A stretch of 64,000 nucleotides of DNA from Dyella psychrodurans (GCF_003363265.1 NZ_QRBF01000003.1:1-64000), one strand, 5' to 3'; shown: positions 1 to 8,949, counted from the stretch's first letter. Numbers and translations: made by a program. Notes: generated by a model not told the origin, from the letters alone.

Positions 1-147
1 TGGACATCACCCTTCGGGCCAGTCCTGTCTGTCCGCATCCCTTCGGCCCATCGTCTCAACAGACAGCCAGTCTGCCTTCGCCGATGGCCCTGTGGTCTGC
101 GGACAGACAGGGGCGGTGACGCCTGCGCAAACTTGTTCAGAGCATCC
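1..147. other. Left-edge non-coding stretch with an inverted repeat
   Basis: No convincing reading frame is seen. A perfect 14-base inverted repeat is present: the arm at 24-37 is the reverse complement of the arm at 98-111, with about 60 bases between. The sequence also repeats short ccttcgg blocks. It lies downstream of the flavin reductase gene on the minus strand, so it may hold its 3' end signals or part of a repeat element that continues beyond the window. No T tract follows the stem. Confidence 0.4.
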
Positions 148-1206
148 CTAGGCTTCGTTGATGCCGGCACGGCCGGCGAGAATCTGCGCCAGCACATCGG
201 GCGCGTAATCGAACGAGTCGTAATACAGCCGGTCTTCCGCCAGGCCGGCATCGACGAAAAGCTTGCGCCCGGCGTCGATCATCGCGGGCGGTCCGCTCAT
301 GTAGACATCGAAGCCGGACAGATCGGGATGATCGTCGAGCACCGCTTCGTGCACGAGGCCGGCACGCATGCCGGCCATGCCCGCCTGCTCCGGATCGGAC
401 ACCACGGCGTGAAAACGCACGTTGGATGCACCGGCGGCCCATTGCTCGGCCTGCGCGCGCAGATAAAGATCCGCCGCACTGCGCGCGCCCCAGTACACGT
501 CGATCGAACGACGCGTACCCAGCGTCAGAAAATGCTCGAGGATCGCCTTCACCGGCGCAAAACCGGTGCCGCCCGCCATGAAAACGATGGGACGTTCGGA
601 ATCTTCGCGAGGCACGAACGTACCCAGCGGACCTTCGATGCGAAGCGTGTCGCCCTCTTTCAGCACATCGCTCACCCATGACGTGAAACCACCGCCGGCG
701 ACGTGACGGACATGCAATTCGATCACACCATCCGGCTGCGGTACGTTCGCAATCGAAAACGGACGGCGGCGGCCTTCGTCGAGCAGCACATCGAGGTACT
801 GCCCCGGCAGCCAGTTCAATCGCGGCTCGCCTCGCGCAGGTTGCAGATGCAGCCCGATGACATCGGGCGCGAGCTGCCATTTGCGACTCACCTGCACGTC
901 GAGCTGGCGACGCGCGATGTCTTCGACGGACGTGACTTCGCGCGCCTCCACCAACAGATCGGTGGCGGGAACGGCCTGGCACAGCAACACCGCGTGACGC
1001 GCACGATCGTGGACGTCCAGCGCCGTCGGCGGATTGCGTGGATACTCGCAACGGCCTTCGATCAAGGCCGCCTTGCAGCTGCCGCAAACGCCCGCACGGC
1101 AGGAATACGGCAGGGCGATGCCGGCGCGCTGCGCAGCTTCCAGCACGGTTTCGCCGGGCAAGACGTCGAAACGACGGCCGGACGTATGGAGAGTGACGGT
1201 AAACAC
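148..1206 (-). CDS. 2Fe-2S ferredoxin/FAD/NAD(P)H reductase (CDP-6-deoxy-delta-3,4-glucoseen reductase-like)
   Basis: An electron-transfer flavoprotein of the phenol hydroxylase P5/AscD type: NAD(P)H reduces FAD, and electrons leave through a plant-type 2Fe-2S centre. The N-terminal ferredoxin domain shows the ligand pattern C36-x4-C41-x2-C44 and a fourth Cys near residue 76. An FAD-binding barrel with RRPFSIAN follows, then an NAD-binding domain with MAGGTGFAP. About 352 aa from the GTG at 1206, which is preferred because the ferredoxin fold starts immediately (VFTVTL); an in-frame TTG at 1260 would add 18 residues. Xanthomonad homologues are usually named for dideoxysugar synthesis, but no sugar genes are nearby, so the electron acceptor is unknown. 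Divergent from the thioesterase gene. Confidence 0.85.
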   Translation of the reverse strand: MFTVTLHTSGRRFDVLPGETVLEAAQRAGIALPYSCRAGVCGSCKAALIEGRCEYPRNPPTALDVHDRARHAVLLCQAVPATDLLVEAREVTSVEDIARRQLDVQVSRKWQLAPDVIGLHLQPARGEPRLNWLPGQYLDVLLDEGRRRPFSIANVPQPDGVIELHVRHVAGGGFTSWVSDVLKEGDTLRIEGPLGTFVPREDSERPIVFMAGGTGFAPVKAILEHFLTLGTRRSIDVYWGARSAADLYLRAQAEQWAAGASNVRFHAVVSDPEQAGMAGMRAGLVHEAVLDDHPDLSGFDVYMSGPPAMIDAGRKLFVDAGLAEDRLYYDSFDYAPDVLAQILAGRAGINEA

Positions 1207-1281
1207 GGGCGCATTGTCGTCGCTGGGGTGGTCGGCGGACAATGCGGGCTTCCCACACAAGTATCAACCGAGCATCCGCCC

Positions 1282-1722
1282 ATGCGCATCTGGAAACAGG
1301 ACATCGACGTCGAACAGCTCAACGGCTGGAGCGCCAACACCCTGATGGAGGCCATCGGCATCCGCATCACCGCGATCGGCGACGATTGGCTGCAAGGCAC
1401 CATGCCGGTGGACCGCCGCACGCACCAGCCTTATGGCCTGCTGCATGGCGGCGCCTCGGTGGCACTGGCCGAAACGTTGGGCAGCACGGCGGCCATGCTG
1501 ACGCTCGATCCCGCCAAGGAGCGCGCCGTGGGCCTGGATATCAACGCCAACCACATCCGCGGCGTGCTCAGCGGCACGGTGACGGGCACGGCGCGGCCGC
1601 TGCATACCGGCCGGTCCACGCAGGTGTGGGAGATTCGCATCGAAGACGAGGCCGGCAAGCTGGTGTGCATCTCGCGCCTGACCATGGCGGTGGTGCCGGC
1701 AGCCGCGGTAGGCGCGCGTTGA
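1282..1722 (+). CDS. Hotdog-fold thioesterase (YdiI/PaaI family)
   Basis: Predicted acyl-CoA thioesterase of 146 aa, typical for the single-hotdog YdiI/EntH group. The motif YGLLHGGASVALAETLGS (near residues 50-67) contains the conserved HGG and the catalytic Glu of the family, and the C-terminal half carries the usual NHIRGV and W-E-I-R strands. The frame is open upstream to 703, but the upstream part is antisense to the reductase gene; the ATG at 1282 gives the family's normal length. The next gene starts 20 bases downstream on the same strand. The acyl substrate cannot be read from the sequence. Confidence 0.88.
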   Translation: MRIWKQDIDVEQLNGWSANTLMEAIGIRITAIGDDWLQGTMPVDRRTHQPYGLLHGGASVALAETLGSTAAMLTLDPAKERAVGLDINANHIRGVLSGTVTGTARPLHTGRSTQVWEIRIEDEAGKLVCISRLTMAVVPAAAVGAR

Positions 1723-1742
1723 TGCCGCTGCCGCGCTGATCG

Positions 1743-2690
1743 ATGTCGAACGAAACGCCTTATGCACGGCTCACGCCCGACCTGGTGCTGGACGCGGTGA
1801 CCACCTGCGGCCTCTGGCCCGACGGTCGTTTGCTTGCGCTGAACAGCTACGAAAACCGCGTCTGGCAGGTGGGTCTGGAAGACGGCAAACCCGTGGTGGC
1901 GAAGTTCTATCGCCCTGGCCGGTGGAGCGATGCGGCGATCCTGGAAGAACACGCCTTTGCGCGGGAACTCGCCGACGCCGAAATACCCATGATCGCAGCA
2001 CTCGCCTTTACCGGGCGCACGCTGCTGCATCACGACGGCTTTCGCTACGCCTTGTCGCCACGGCATGGCGGTCGCGCGCCGTCGCTCGAATCGGCCGATC
2101 AACTGGAATGGCTGGGGCGCCTGATCGCGCGCATCCACAGTGTCGGTGCGCGCTCATCGTTCGCGCATCGCGGCCATGTGGATCGCGAGACCTTGATCGC
2201 GCAACCCATGCGGGCCGTGCTTGCGTCGAACCTGTTGCCTCCTTCGTCGACGGATCGCTATCGCGCCGCAGTCGAGCGCGTGGACCGCGCCGTCGCCGCG
2301 CGCTACGAAGCCGTCGGGCCCGTGCGGAATTTGCGCCTGCACGGCGATTGCCATCCCGGTAACGTGCTATGGACCGATGACGGCCCGCATTTCGTCGACC
2401 TCGACGATGCGCGCACGGGTCCGGCCGTGCAAGACTTGTGGATGCTTGCGCACGACGAACGTGCGATGGAGGCATTGCTCGAAGGCTATGGTTCAATGCG
2501 TGACTTCGATCACGCAGAACTTGCCTTGATCCCTGCGCTGCGCGCCATGCGACAAGTGCATTATGCAGGCTGGATCGCCGCGCGCTGGCACGACCCGGCG
2601 TTTCCCGCTGCGTTCCCCTTTGCCGCCGAACCGCGGTGGTGGGAACAACACATCACGGACCTGCACGAGCAGGCGGACGAACTCGAATAA
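1743..2690 (+). CDS. srkA: Stress response Ser/Thr protein kinase SrkA (YihE/RdoA)
   Basis: An atypical protein kinase of the aminoglycoside phosphotransferase fold that protects stressed cells (in E. coli it counters MazEF-dependent death and is Cpx-regulated). 315 aa, close to the 328 aa of E. coli SrkA. The catalytic loop HGDCHPGNVLW (His200, Asp202, Asn207) and the metal-binding VDLDDA (Asp219) are intact. The N-terminal lobe has SYENRVWQV and VVAKFYRPGRW, the family's nucleotide-binding segment with its Lys. In E. coli srkA precedes dsbA; here it lies between a thioesterase gene and a small membrane protein gene, so that linkage is not kept. Confidence 0.92.
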   Translation: MSNETPYARLTPDLVLDAVTTCGLWPDGRLLALNSYENRVWQVGLEDGKPVVAKFYRPGRWSDAAILEEHAFARELADAEIPMIAALAFTGRTLLHHDGFRYALSPRHGGRAPSLESADQLEWLGRLIARIHSVGARSSFAHRGHVDRETLIAQPMRAVLASNLLPPSSTDRYRAAVERVDRAVAARYEAVGPVRNLRLHGDCHPGNVLWTDDGPHFVDLDDARTGPAVQDLWMLAHDERAMEALLEGYGSMRDFDHAELALIPALRAMRQVHYAGWIAARWHDPAFPAAFPFAAEPRWWEQHITDLHEQADELE

Positions 2691-2713
2691 TTTTTCTTTT
2701 GATGGGGTGTTGA

Positions 2714-3151
2714 ATGCGTCAGATTCTGTTTCGCCTGATCGGTATCCTGGAAGTCGCCGGCGGCTTTTACGGCATGGCCTCGGTATTGCCGCGACTGCTC
2801 GAATTCGGTCCGTTGCGCACGGCGGCGATCGGGTTGATCGAGTTTGCGCTCTATGCGTTTGTATTGATCGCAGGCGTGCTGCTGCTGGAAAACAGCGAGC
2901 GCGGCGTCCGCTTTTCCAGCGTCGCGCAGCTATTGCAACTGCCGCTGATCGCCACGCCGATTTTCAGCTATGCATTGCATTGCGGTGCCTTTATCAACTT
3001 GTCCTTGATCTTCCACACCCCCGTGCACCCGAGTCTGACCTGGCACTTCGGCAGTCAGGGCTTCGCATTGGCTTTTGGAGGACCTTCCCCTTCGCGGCTG
3101 GGCATCAATCTGCTCGCACTGCTGTCCTGGCTGGTCCTCAAGCTGCGCTGA
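2714..3151 (+). CDS. Conserved membrane protein of unknown function
   Basis: 145 aa, strongly hydrophobic, with about four predicted transmembrane segments (near residues 5-25, 36-60, 72-92 and 125-143). No catalytic motif is recognised. It starts 23 bases after srkA, with a GGGG-type ribosome binding site about six bases before the ATG, so it may be cotranscribed with srkA. A REP-type repeat pair follows it. I do not assign a function. Confidence 0.7.
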   Translation: MRQILFRLIGILEVAGGFYGMASVLPRLLEFGPLRTAAIGLIEFALYAFVLIAGVLLLENSERGVRFSSVAQLLQLPLIATPIFSYALHCGAFINLSLIFHTPVHPSLTWHFGSQGFALAFGGPSPSRLGINLLALLSWLVLKLR

Positions 3152-3165
3152 TGCACAAGCGCGGC

Positions 3166-3307
3166 ACCCTCTCCCCTTCGGGGAGAGGGCTGGGGTGAGG
3201 GGCCACTCTTGCCTCGACTTTTAAAACTGCCGAAGTCCGCTTAAAGATTGCAGGCCGTCGCAAGGCTGCCCCTCATCCCAACCTTCTCTCCAACGGGGAG
3301 AAGGGGC
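3166..3307. repeat. Inverted pair of REP-type elements (REPIN-like)
   Basis: Copy 1 (3166-3203) is a perfect 10-bp hairpin CCCTCTCCCC-ttc-GGGGAGAGGG followed by CTGGGGTGAGGGGCC. Copy 2 (3269-3307) is the same element in reverse orientation with several changes. The two face each other across about 65 bases in the gap between the membrane protein and rlmI genes. This arrangement matches the REP doublets widespread in proteobacterial intergenic DNA. It could also act as a transcription or mRNA end signal, but no T tract follows. Confidence 0.75.
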
Positions 3308-3336
3308 CAAAGCCCGCTGCCGGTTATCATAGGCGG

Positions 3337-4509
3337 ATGACTACCTCCGCCGAACTCCCCGTCATCCGCCTCAAATCCGACCGCGCCCCTGGCCACCCCT
3401 GGGTATGGTCGGCACAGGTGCACAAGCCCGAATCGCGCCTGCCGCCCGGCAGCGTGGTGGATGTGATGGATGCGAAGTACCGCTTCGTGGGGCGCGGGTT
3501 CTGGAACGGTCACGCTCGCATCGCGCTGCGCCTGCTCACGGCCGATGCCGGCGAGTCCATCGACGCCGCGTGGGTCGCATTGCGCATCGATCGCGCCGTC
3601 GCGCTTCGCCGCGAGCTGCTCAAACTGGACGACACCACCGATGCATGGCGCGTGGTGCACAGCGAAGGCGATGGACTATCGGGGCTGATCGTCGATCGCT
3701 ACGCTGACATTCTGGTGATCGAATACTTTGCGGCGGGCATGTGGAAATTCCGCGACGCGATTCATGCCGCGCTGCTGCGTCATTTCCCCGGCGCGCGCCT
3801 GTACTGGTTTGCCGAAAGCCACGTGCAGAAGCAGGAGTCGTTCGACTGTCGCCCGATGGAAGCACCCACACCCGTGGAAGTTCACGAACACGGCCTGCGT
3901 TTTCATGCCGCGCCGGGCTACGGTCACAAGACGGGTTTCTTCGCCGATCAACGCGAAAACCGCCGTCGCTTCGCCGAACTCGTGCGCGGCCGGCGCGTGC
4001 TGGATCTGTGCTGCAACGCCGGCGGCTTTGCCGTGCACGCCATGGCGGCGGGCGCAAAAGGCGTGACGGGCGTGGACATGGATGCCGGCATTCTGGAAAT
4101 CGCACGCGCCAATGCCACGGCCAACAACCTGCCGGCACGCTTCGAACAAGCCGATATTTTCGATTGGCTGCGTCAGGCGGTCGCGCGCGGCGAACGCTAT
4201 GACGCGGTGATTCTCGATCCCGCCAAACTCACGCGCGACCGCACCAAGGTGCTCGATGCGCTGAAGAAGTACTTCGCGATGAACCGCCTGGCCCTGGATG
4301 TCATTCCACCCGGCGGCCTGCTATTGACCTGCTCATGCACGGGACTGGTCAGCGAAGCGGATTTCCTGGAAATGCTGCGTCGCGTGGCGCTCAACGCGGG
4401 ACGCGAAATCCAGGTGCTGGAAGTACGCGGCGCAGGCGCCGATCACCCGGTGCGCACCGATGTGCCCGAAAGCCGTTACCTCAAGGCGGTGTTCTGCCGG
4501 GTGGATTGA
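3337..4509 (+). CDS. rlmI: 23S rRNA (cytosine-C5)-methyltransferase RlmI-type
   Basis: SAM-dependent RNA m5C methyltransferase; E. coli RlmI methylates C1962 of 23S rRNA. 390 aa against 396 in E. coli. An N-terminal PUA domain (about 1-75, with LKSDRAPGHPWVWSAQV) is followed by an EEHEE-like central domain and a Rossmann methyltransferase. Motif I is DLCCNAGGFAVHA. The catalytic region carries LDPAKLTRDR, where the family usually has a DPP motif, and then the nucleophile motif LTCSCTG. The 3' end overlaps the convergent Pr6Pr gene by 34 bases, so the two transcripts are mutually antisense there. Confidence 0.92.
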   Translation: MTTSAELPVIRLKSDRAPGHPWVWSAQVHKPESRLPPGSVVDVMDAKYRFVGRGFWNGHARIALRLLTADAGESIDAAWVALRIDRAVALRRELLKLDDTTDAWRVVHSEGDGLSGLIVDRYADILVIEYFAAGMWKFRDAIHAALLRHFPGARLYWFAESHVQKQESFDCRPMEAPTPVEVHEHGLRFHAAPGYGHKTGFFADQRENRRRFAELVRGRRVLDLCCNAGGFAVHAMAAGAKGVTGVDMDAGILEIARANATANNLPARFEQADIFDWLRQAVARGERYDAVILDPAKLTRDRTKVLDALKKYFAMNRLALDVIPPGGLLLTCSCTGLVSEADFLEMLRRVALNAGREIQVLEVRGAGADHPVRTDVPESRYLKAVFCRVD

Positions 4510-5147
4510 CGCGCCCCGCCGATTCGCCAAATCAGCAGCAACACATACGCCATCACCAGGTACGCCACCCATAACAGGAGTGCGTTGCGCAGCGTCGCGA
4601 CATAACCGAGTGTCGATGCGTTGATGAATGCGTACGGATAGCTCCCGATGATGGCGCCGCGCACCAGCGCGTAAACGAAGTAAGCAACGGGATAAAGGCT
4701 CCACCGGAACGGAGCCGACCATCGCAACGCCGTGCCACGCAGCGCGATCAGGCTATAGAGCACAAACAGGATCGGCATCACGTAGTGCATCAGCACATCG
4801 GCCAGCAATTGCCATCCTTGCGGCGCCCATACATGCCGCAACAGCACGTAATACGCCACGCCCACAAAAACGATGCTGACCGCAACCCAGCCGATGACCT
4901 CGGGCCGCGCGAAAAATCGTCCCGCCGCGGAACGCCGCGCCAGCAGCGGCAACGTCGCGGCCAACGACACCAGCACGTTGGTCAAGACGGTGAAGAAGCC
5001 GAAATAAAGCACTACGCCAAAGGCAACCGTTCTTCCATTCGTCAGGGCGAGCCGTATCGATAGATAGAACTGCAAGAGAACGCCAAACCAGCCGAGCACC
5101 GCCATCAACGCGGCCAATGACCGCCCCTTGACGACCGGTTCGTTCAT
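4476..5147 (-). CDS. Pr6Pr family membrane protein
   Basis: 223 aa with about six transmembrane helices and the Pr6Pr/FAR-17a-like layout: WFGVLLQFYLSI near the N-terminus, YFGFFTVLTN, HYVMPILFVLYSL and the C-terminal half with YPVAYFVYALVRG. The conserved polar residues inside the membrane (N, H, Y) resemble the AIG1/ADTRP group, some of whose eukaryotic members are lipid hydrolases; the bacterial role is unknown. The gene converges on rlmI with overlapping ends. Its start lies about 100 bases from the divergent rmuC start. Confidence 0.82.
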   Translation of the reverse strand: MNEPVVKGRSLAALMAVLGWFGVLLQFYLSIRLALTNGRTVAFGVVLYFGFFTVLTNVLVSLAATLPLLARRSAAGRFFARPEVIGWVAVSIVFVGVAYYVLLRHVWAPQGWQLLADVLMHYVMPILFVLYSLIALRGTALRWSAPFRWSLYPVAYFVYALVRGAIIGSYPYAFINASTLGYVATLRNALLLWVAYLVMAYVLLLIWRIGGARQSTRQNTALR

Positions 5148-5250
5148 GGGGGCTCCTGCGCGGCATGGCGGTACGCCGATACTAACCCCCTGATCTCAGA
5201 CATTGATACGCCAGCGCGTACACTGTGTCCCGCTGCCACCGGAACCTTCC

Positions 5251-6609
5251 ATGCCCGTGATCGATATCCTGCTGATTCTGCTCGTTGCCCTGCTCGTCCT
5301 GCAGGTGTTTGCGCTGCTGCGCGGACGCCACGACGCCGGATTGAATACACGCCTGGACGCGCTGAAAGACGACAACCGCCATCTGCGCGAAGCACTGGCG
5401 CAGGAACAGCGCGCCGGACGCAGCGAGCTCAGTCAGGCCTTCCAACAGTTCAGTCAGCGCCTCGAAGCACTCACCGAACGCACCGAAACCAGCATTCAGG
5501 CGCTTAACCAGCGACTTGTCGAAGACGCGCGTCGCGGACGCGAGGAACTTGCCACCCAACTCACCCGACTCGGCGAACAACAGCAGCAGAGTTTGGCTGC
5601 GATCGCCGCCGACAACGAAAAGCGCCTTACCGAAGTGCGCACCACGCTCGAAACCAAACTGAGCGCCATCCAGCAGGACAACGCGACCAAGCTGGAACAA
5701 ATGCGCGCAACGGTCGACGAAAAACTCCAATCCACACTCGAAACGCGACTCGGCCAATCCTTCAAGCTCGTCTCTGAGCGACTCGAAGCCGTGCAGCGCG
5801 GCCTGGGCGAAATGCAGTCATTGGCCAGCGGCGTGGGCGATCTCAAGCGCGTGCTGAGCAACGTGAAAACACGAGGCATTCTCGGCGAAATGCAACTCGG
5901 CGCCCTGCTGGACCAGATGCTCACCCCCGAGCAATACGCCGCCAACATCGCCACCGTGCCCGGTTCCGACGAGCGCGTCGAATTCGCCATACGCCTCCCT
6001 GGCAGCGACCGCGACAGCCAGGTCTGGCTGCCCATCGACGCCAAGTTTCCGCGCGAAGACTACGAGCGCCTGCTAGACGCACAACAGCAGGCCGACGCGG
6101 AAGCGGTCGAACGCGCCGCTGCCGCACTGGAGCGTCGCGTGCGCGACGAAGCCAAAACCATTCGCGCGAAATACATCGCCCCGCCGTCCACGACCGATTT
6201 CGCCATTCTTTTCCTGCCCACCGAGGGCCTTTACGCCGAAATCATTCGCCGTCCGGGCCTGTTCGAAAGCCTGCAGCGCGAACAACGCATCACCATCGCC
6301 GGCCCCACCACCCTCGCCGCACTGCTCAACAGCCTGCAGATGGGTTTCCGCACGCTCGCGATTCAACAACGCAGCAGCGAAGTGTGGCAGTTGCTAAGCG
6401 CCGTGAAGAACGAATTCAGCAAATTCGGCGATGTGCTCAACACCGTCCGCAAGAAACTCGACGAAGCCGGCAAGCACCTCGACAACACGTCTGTGCGCAC
6501 GCGCGCCATCGAACGCAAGCTGCGTAATGTCGAATCGTTGCCGGGTGAACAGACCCAGCAATTGCTGGGCGACTCTGTGACGAACGAAGAAGAAGCCGCG
6601 GACGATTAA
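5251..6609 (+). CDS. rmuC: DNA recombination protein RmuC
   Basis: RmuC limits inversions at short inverted repeats and has a predicted nuclease-like (PD-(D/E)XK) core. 452 aa from the ATG at 5251, which begins directly with the membrane anchor (residues 1-20, rich in I/L/V); the frame is open to 5203. After the anchor comes a long coiled coil (about 30-190, rich in Q/E/R/A), then the conserved core with GxLGEMQLGALLDQML, ARLPG-like IRLPGSD, WLPIDAKFPREDYERL and FLPTEGLYAEI. Divergent from the Pr6Pr gene. Identification is firm from these blocks. Confidence 0.93.
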   Translation: MPVIDILLILLVALLVLQVFALLRGRHDAGLNTRLDALKDDNRHLREALAQEQRAGRSELSQAFQQFSQRLEALTERTETSIQALNQRLVEDARRGREELATQLTRLGEQQQQSLAAIAADNEKRLTEVRTTLETKLSAIQQDNATKLEQMRATVDEKLQSTLETRLGQSFKLVSERLEAVQRGLGEMQSLASGVGDLKRVLSNVKTRGILGEMQLGALLDQMLTPEQYAANIATVPGSDERVEFAIRLPGSDRDSQVWLPIDAKFPREDYERLLDAQQQADAEAVERAAAALERRVRDEAKTIRAKYIAPPSTTDFAILFLPTEGLYAEIIRRPGLFESLQREQRITIAGPTTLAALLNSLQMGFRTLAIQQRSSEVWQLLSAVKNEFSKFGDVLNTVRKKLDEAGKHLDNTSVRTRAIERKLRNVESLPGEQTQQLLGDSVTNEEEAADD

Positions 6610-6779
6610 GCAAGCAACGAACGGCTCCTAAGCTCTTCAAGAAGTGCGCGCGCATGCGCGCCGCTTTTGCTCTTGCCTTCGGGGCCCCTTGGACCCGGCC
6701 GCCGGCAGGCGGTCGGAACGCCCGCCGCGCAGGCGAGCAACCTAGCGATCAGACACAGGCGCAGCCAAAAGCCAACGCC

Positions 6780-6809
6780 ACTGGATCCCGGCCTACGCCG
6801 GGATGACGA
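6780..6809. repeat. Single REP-type palindromic element
   Basis: The stretch actggatcccggcctacgccgggatgacg forms a hairpin around cccggc/gccggg. It matches, with about three changes, the element pair at 19531-19632, so at least three copies of this family lie in the window. It sits between rmuC and the shikimate-dehydrogenase-like gene, both of which end here. The rest of this roughly 250-base gap shows only GC-rich short palindromes. Confidence 0.65.
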
Positions 6810-6861
6810 CCATGAGACGTGGCACAGGCATTGAAGCGATCAGTCGAAAGGAAAGCGAGCG

Positions 6862-7680
6862 TCAACTCAACGCATGCGCCGCAGCCTGCGCAATCAAATC
6901 ATCATCCGGCCGCACCCCCGTATACAACACAAACTGCTCCACCGCCTGCAACACAATCACCTCCGCCCCCGTCACCGCCTGCTTGCCAAGCGACCGCGCC
7001 AGGCGAATCACCGGCGTCTCAGGCGGCGACGCCACCACATCAAACACCACCCGCGCACGCTCCACATCGCGCACATCAAACGCGATCTCGTCAGCCTCCG
7101 CACCGCCTTCCATGCCGACAGGCGTCACATTGATCAACAACTCCGCCGACAACCCTGACATATCAGCCGCCCACGAAAAGCCACTCACTTCGGCCAGCTT
7201 CCGCCCCGTAGCCTCATTGCGCGCCACGATATGCCCGTGCCTGAAACCCGCATCGCGAAACGCACAAGCCACCGCCTTCGCCATGCCTCCGCTACCGCGC
7301 AACGCAAGGCGCGTATCCGGCGCGATGCCATGCTGCTCGATCAACTTCCGCACCGCGATGTAGTCGGTGTTGTAAGCGCGTAGATAGCCATCGTCGTTGA
7401 CGATCGTATTGATCGACCCGATCGCGGCGGCCGATGCGTCGACAGCGTCCACCAAGGGAATGACCGCTTCCTTGAAGGGCATCGAGATCGCGCATCCACG
7501 AATGCCCAGCGCGCGGATGCCGCCGATCGCCGCAGGGAGATCGCGCGTGGCGAACGACTTGTACACGTAATTGAGACCAAGCGCTTCGTAAAGAAAGTTC
7601 TGAAAGCGCGTGCCGAAGTTGCCCGGCCGCGCGGACAGGGACATGCAAAGCCGGGTGTCACGGTTGATGTAAAGGGACAT
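6862..7680 (-). CDS. Shikimate 5-dehydrogenase-like protein (SdhL/HI0607 type)
   Basis: 272 aa with a shikimate dehydrogenase fold. The substrate-binding domain has SLSARPGNFGTRFQN, MPFKEAV with the family Lys, and NTDY with its Asp. The NAD(P) domain has ALRGSGGMAKAVA in place of the canonical GAGGA-R-A motif, followed by INVTPVGM and a C-terminal VTGAEVIVLQAVEQF. The SMPFK and GSGGMA variants point to the SdhL/HI0607 subgroup rather than the housekeeping AroE. Known members of that subgroup have weak shikimate activity, and their natural substrate is uncertain. Divergent from folE across 178 bases. Confidence 0.85.
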   Translation of the reverse strand: MSLYINRDTRLCMSLSARPGNFGTRFQNFLYEALGLNYVYKSFATRDLPAAIGGIRALGIRGCAISMPFKEAVIPLVDAVDASAAAIGSINTIVNDDGYLRAYNTDYIAVRKLIEQHGIAPDTRLALRGSGGMAKAVACAFRDAGFRHGHIVARNEATGRKLAEVSGFSWAADMSGLSAELLINVTPVGMEGGAEADEIAFDVRDVERARVVFDVVASPPETPVIRLARSLGKQAVTGAEVIVLQAVEQFVLYTGVRPDDDLIAQAAAHALS

Positions 7681-7858
7681 GTCGATGACTCTGCCTATAT
7701 GTCAAACGGTGTCGTTTGGCCCGCCGTTGGGGCCCATTCCGGGCCGGCGATGGCCGGGGCGATTGTCAAGAACCTTATTAGGGCGCTTCGGCCGGATCAA
7801 TAAAAGGCTTGACGCGGGCGCTACAATCGACAGCCTGAGTACGTAACAAGGAAGCCGC

Positions 7859-8458
7859 ATGAGCGAGCACGAACCCCACGACGTCACCCGCGAGCAGGCC
7901 GAAGAGGCCGTACGCACCCTGCTGCGCTGGGCCGGCGAGAATCCTGAGCGCGAAGGTCTGCTGGATACGCCACGCCGCGTGGTCAAGGCCTACCGCGACT
8001 GGTTCAGCGGCTACCAGATCGATCCGGGCGAATACCTGCGCCGCACGTTCGAAGAAGTAGCCGGCTACGACGAGATGGTCGTGCTACGCGATATCGAATT
8101 CGAAAGCCATTGCGAACATCACATGGCACCGATCATCGGACGCGCCCACGTGGGCTATCTGCCAACCAACCGTGTGGTGGGCATCAGCAAGCTCGCCCGC
8201 GTGGTGGACGCCTATGCGCGCCGTTTCCAGGTGCAGGAGAAGATGACCGCGGAAATCGCGCGCTGCATCCAGGACAACCTGCAACCCGTGGGCGTGGCGG
8301 TGGTGATCGACGCCAGTCATGAGTGCATGACCACGCGTGGCGTGCACAAGCGTGGCGTATCGATGATCACCAGCCAGATGCTCGGCAGCTTCCGCGACGA
8401 CGCACGCACTCGCTCCGAGTTCCTCGATTTCATCGGCATCAACCGCGGCAAGCGCTGA
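7859..8458 (+). CDS. folE: GTP cyclohydrolase I
   Basis: Converts GTP to 7,8-dihydroneopterin triphosphate, the first step of tetrahydrofolate synthesis. 199 aa, a normal length. The zinc and catalytic motifs are complete: [22 protein letters not shown] (Cys and His), [21 protein letters not shown], and the second zinc Cys in [11 protein letters not shown]. These show the classic zinc-dependent FolE type, not FolE2. The stop codon overlaps the start of a secreted EF-hand protein gene (TGATG). A TACAAT hexamer about 35 bases upstream could be a -10 element, but no good -35 is seen. Confidence 0.96.
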   Translation: MSEHEPHDVTREQAEEAVRTLLRWAGENPEREGLLDTPRRVVKAYRDWFSGYQIDPGEYLRRTFEEVAGYDEMVVLRDIEFESHCEHHMAPIIGRAHVGYLPTNRVVGISKLARVVDAYARRFQVQEKMTAEIARCIQDNLQPVGVAVVIDASHECMTTRGVHKRGVSMITSQMLGSFRDDARTRSEFLDFIGINRGKR

Positions 8459-8784
8459 TGCGCGCATCGATTGCCGCCCTGCTGCTCTGGCTTCCTGTCG
8501 CCGCGCTTGCACAAAACGCGGAGTCGGCGCTTTTTCGGGCCATGGATGCCAACGGCGACGGCCGGATCAGCGAAGCGGAATACGTGGCGTACATGAGCCA
8601 GGGCTTCTATCGGCTGGATCGCAATCACGACGGCATCCTGGAGCAGGACGAATTGCCAGGCGGCCACGGCAAGCCGATCACGCTGCAGGAATGGCAAGAC
8701 AACCTGCGACGCGAATTCCACAAGCTGGACCGCCACCATCACGGCTACCTGACTGAGCAGGAATTGATGCAGCCTCCGCAGTAG
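8458..8784 (+). CDS. Secreted EF-hand calcium-binding protein
   Basis: 108 aa. Residues 1-18 form a signal peptide ending in VAALAQ. Three EF-hand loops follow: DANGDGRISEAE, DRNHDGILEQDE and a weaker DRHHHGYLTEQE in which position 5 is His. The first two have the full set of oxygen ligands for Ca2+. Its ATG overlaps the folE stop, which suggests translational coupling, although a periplasmic calcium binder has no obvious role in pterin synthesis. The ATG at 8458 is chosen because the frame upstream of it is a shadow of folE. Confidence 0.82.
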   Translation: MRASIAALLLWLPVAALAQNAESALFRAMDANGDGRISEAEYVAYMSQGFYRLDRNHDGILEQDELPGGHGKPITLQEWQDNLRREFHKLDRHHHGYLTEQELMQPPQ

Positions 8785-8949
8785 CGGGCGCCCTGCCGAT
8801 CGGGAGAACCCGCACCCTAGAGCAAGCCCCAAAATCCTAAGGTGGGTCGACCTCCGCGACCTTTTGCTCACTTCCTACCCATGCCAAGCCGCCCGCCATC
8901 GGCTATCGTTGGGCCTTTGACACTCTTCGCTGGCTATTCGCGCCCCTGC

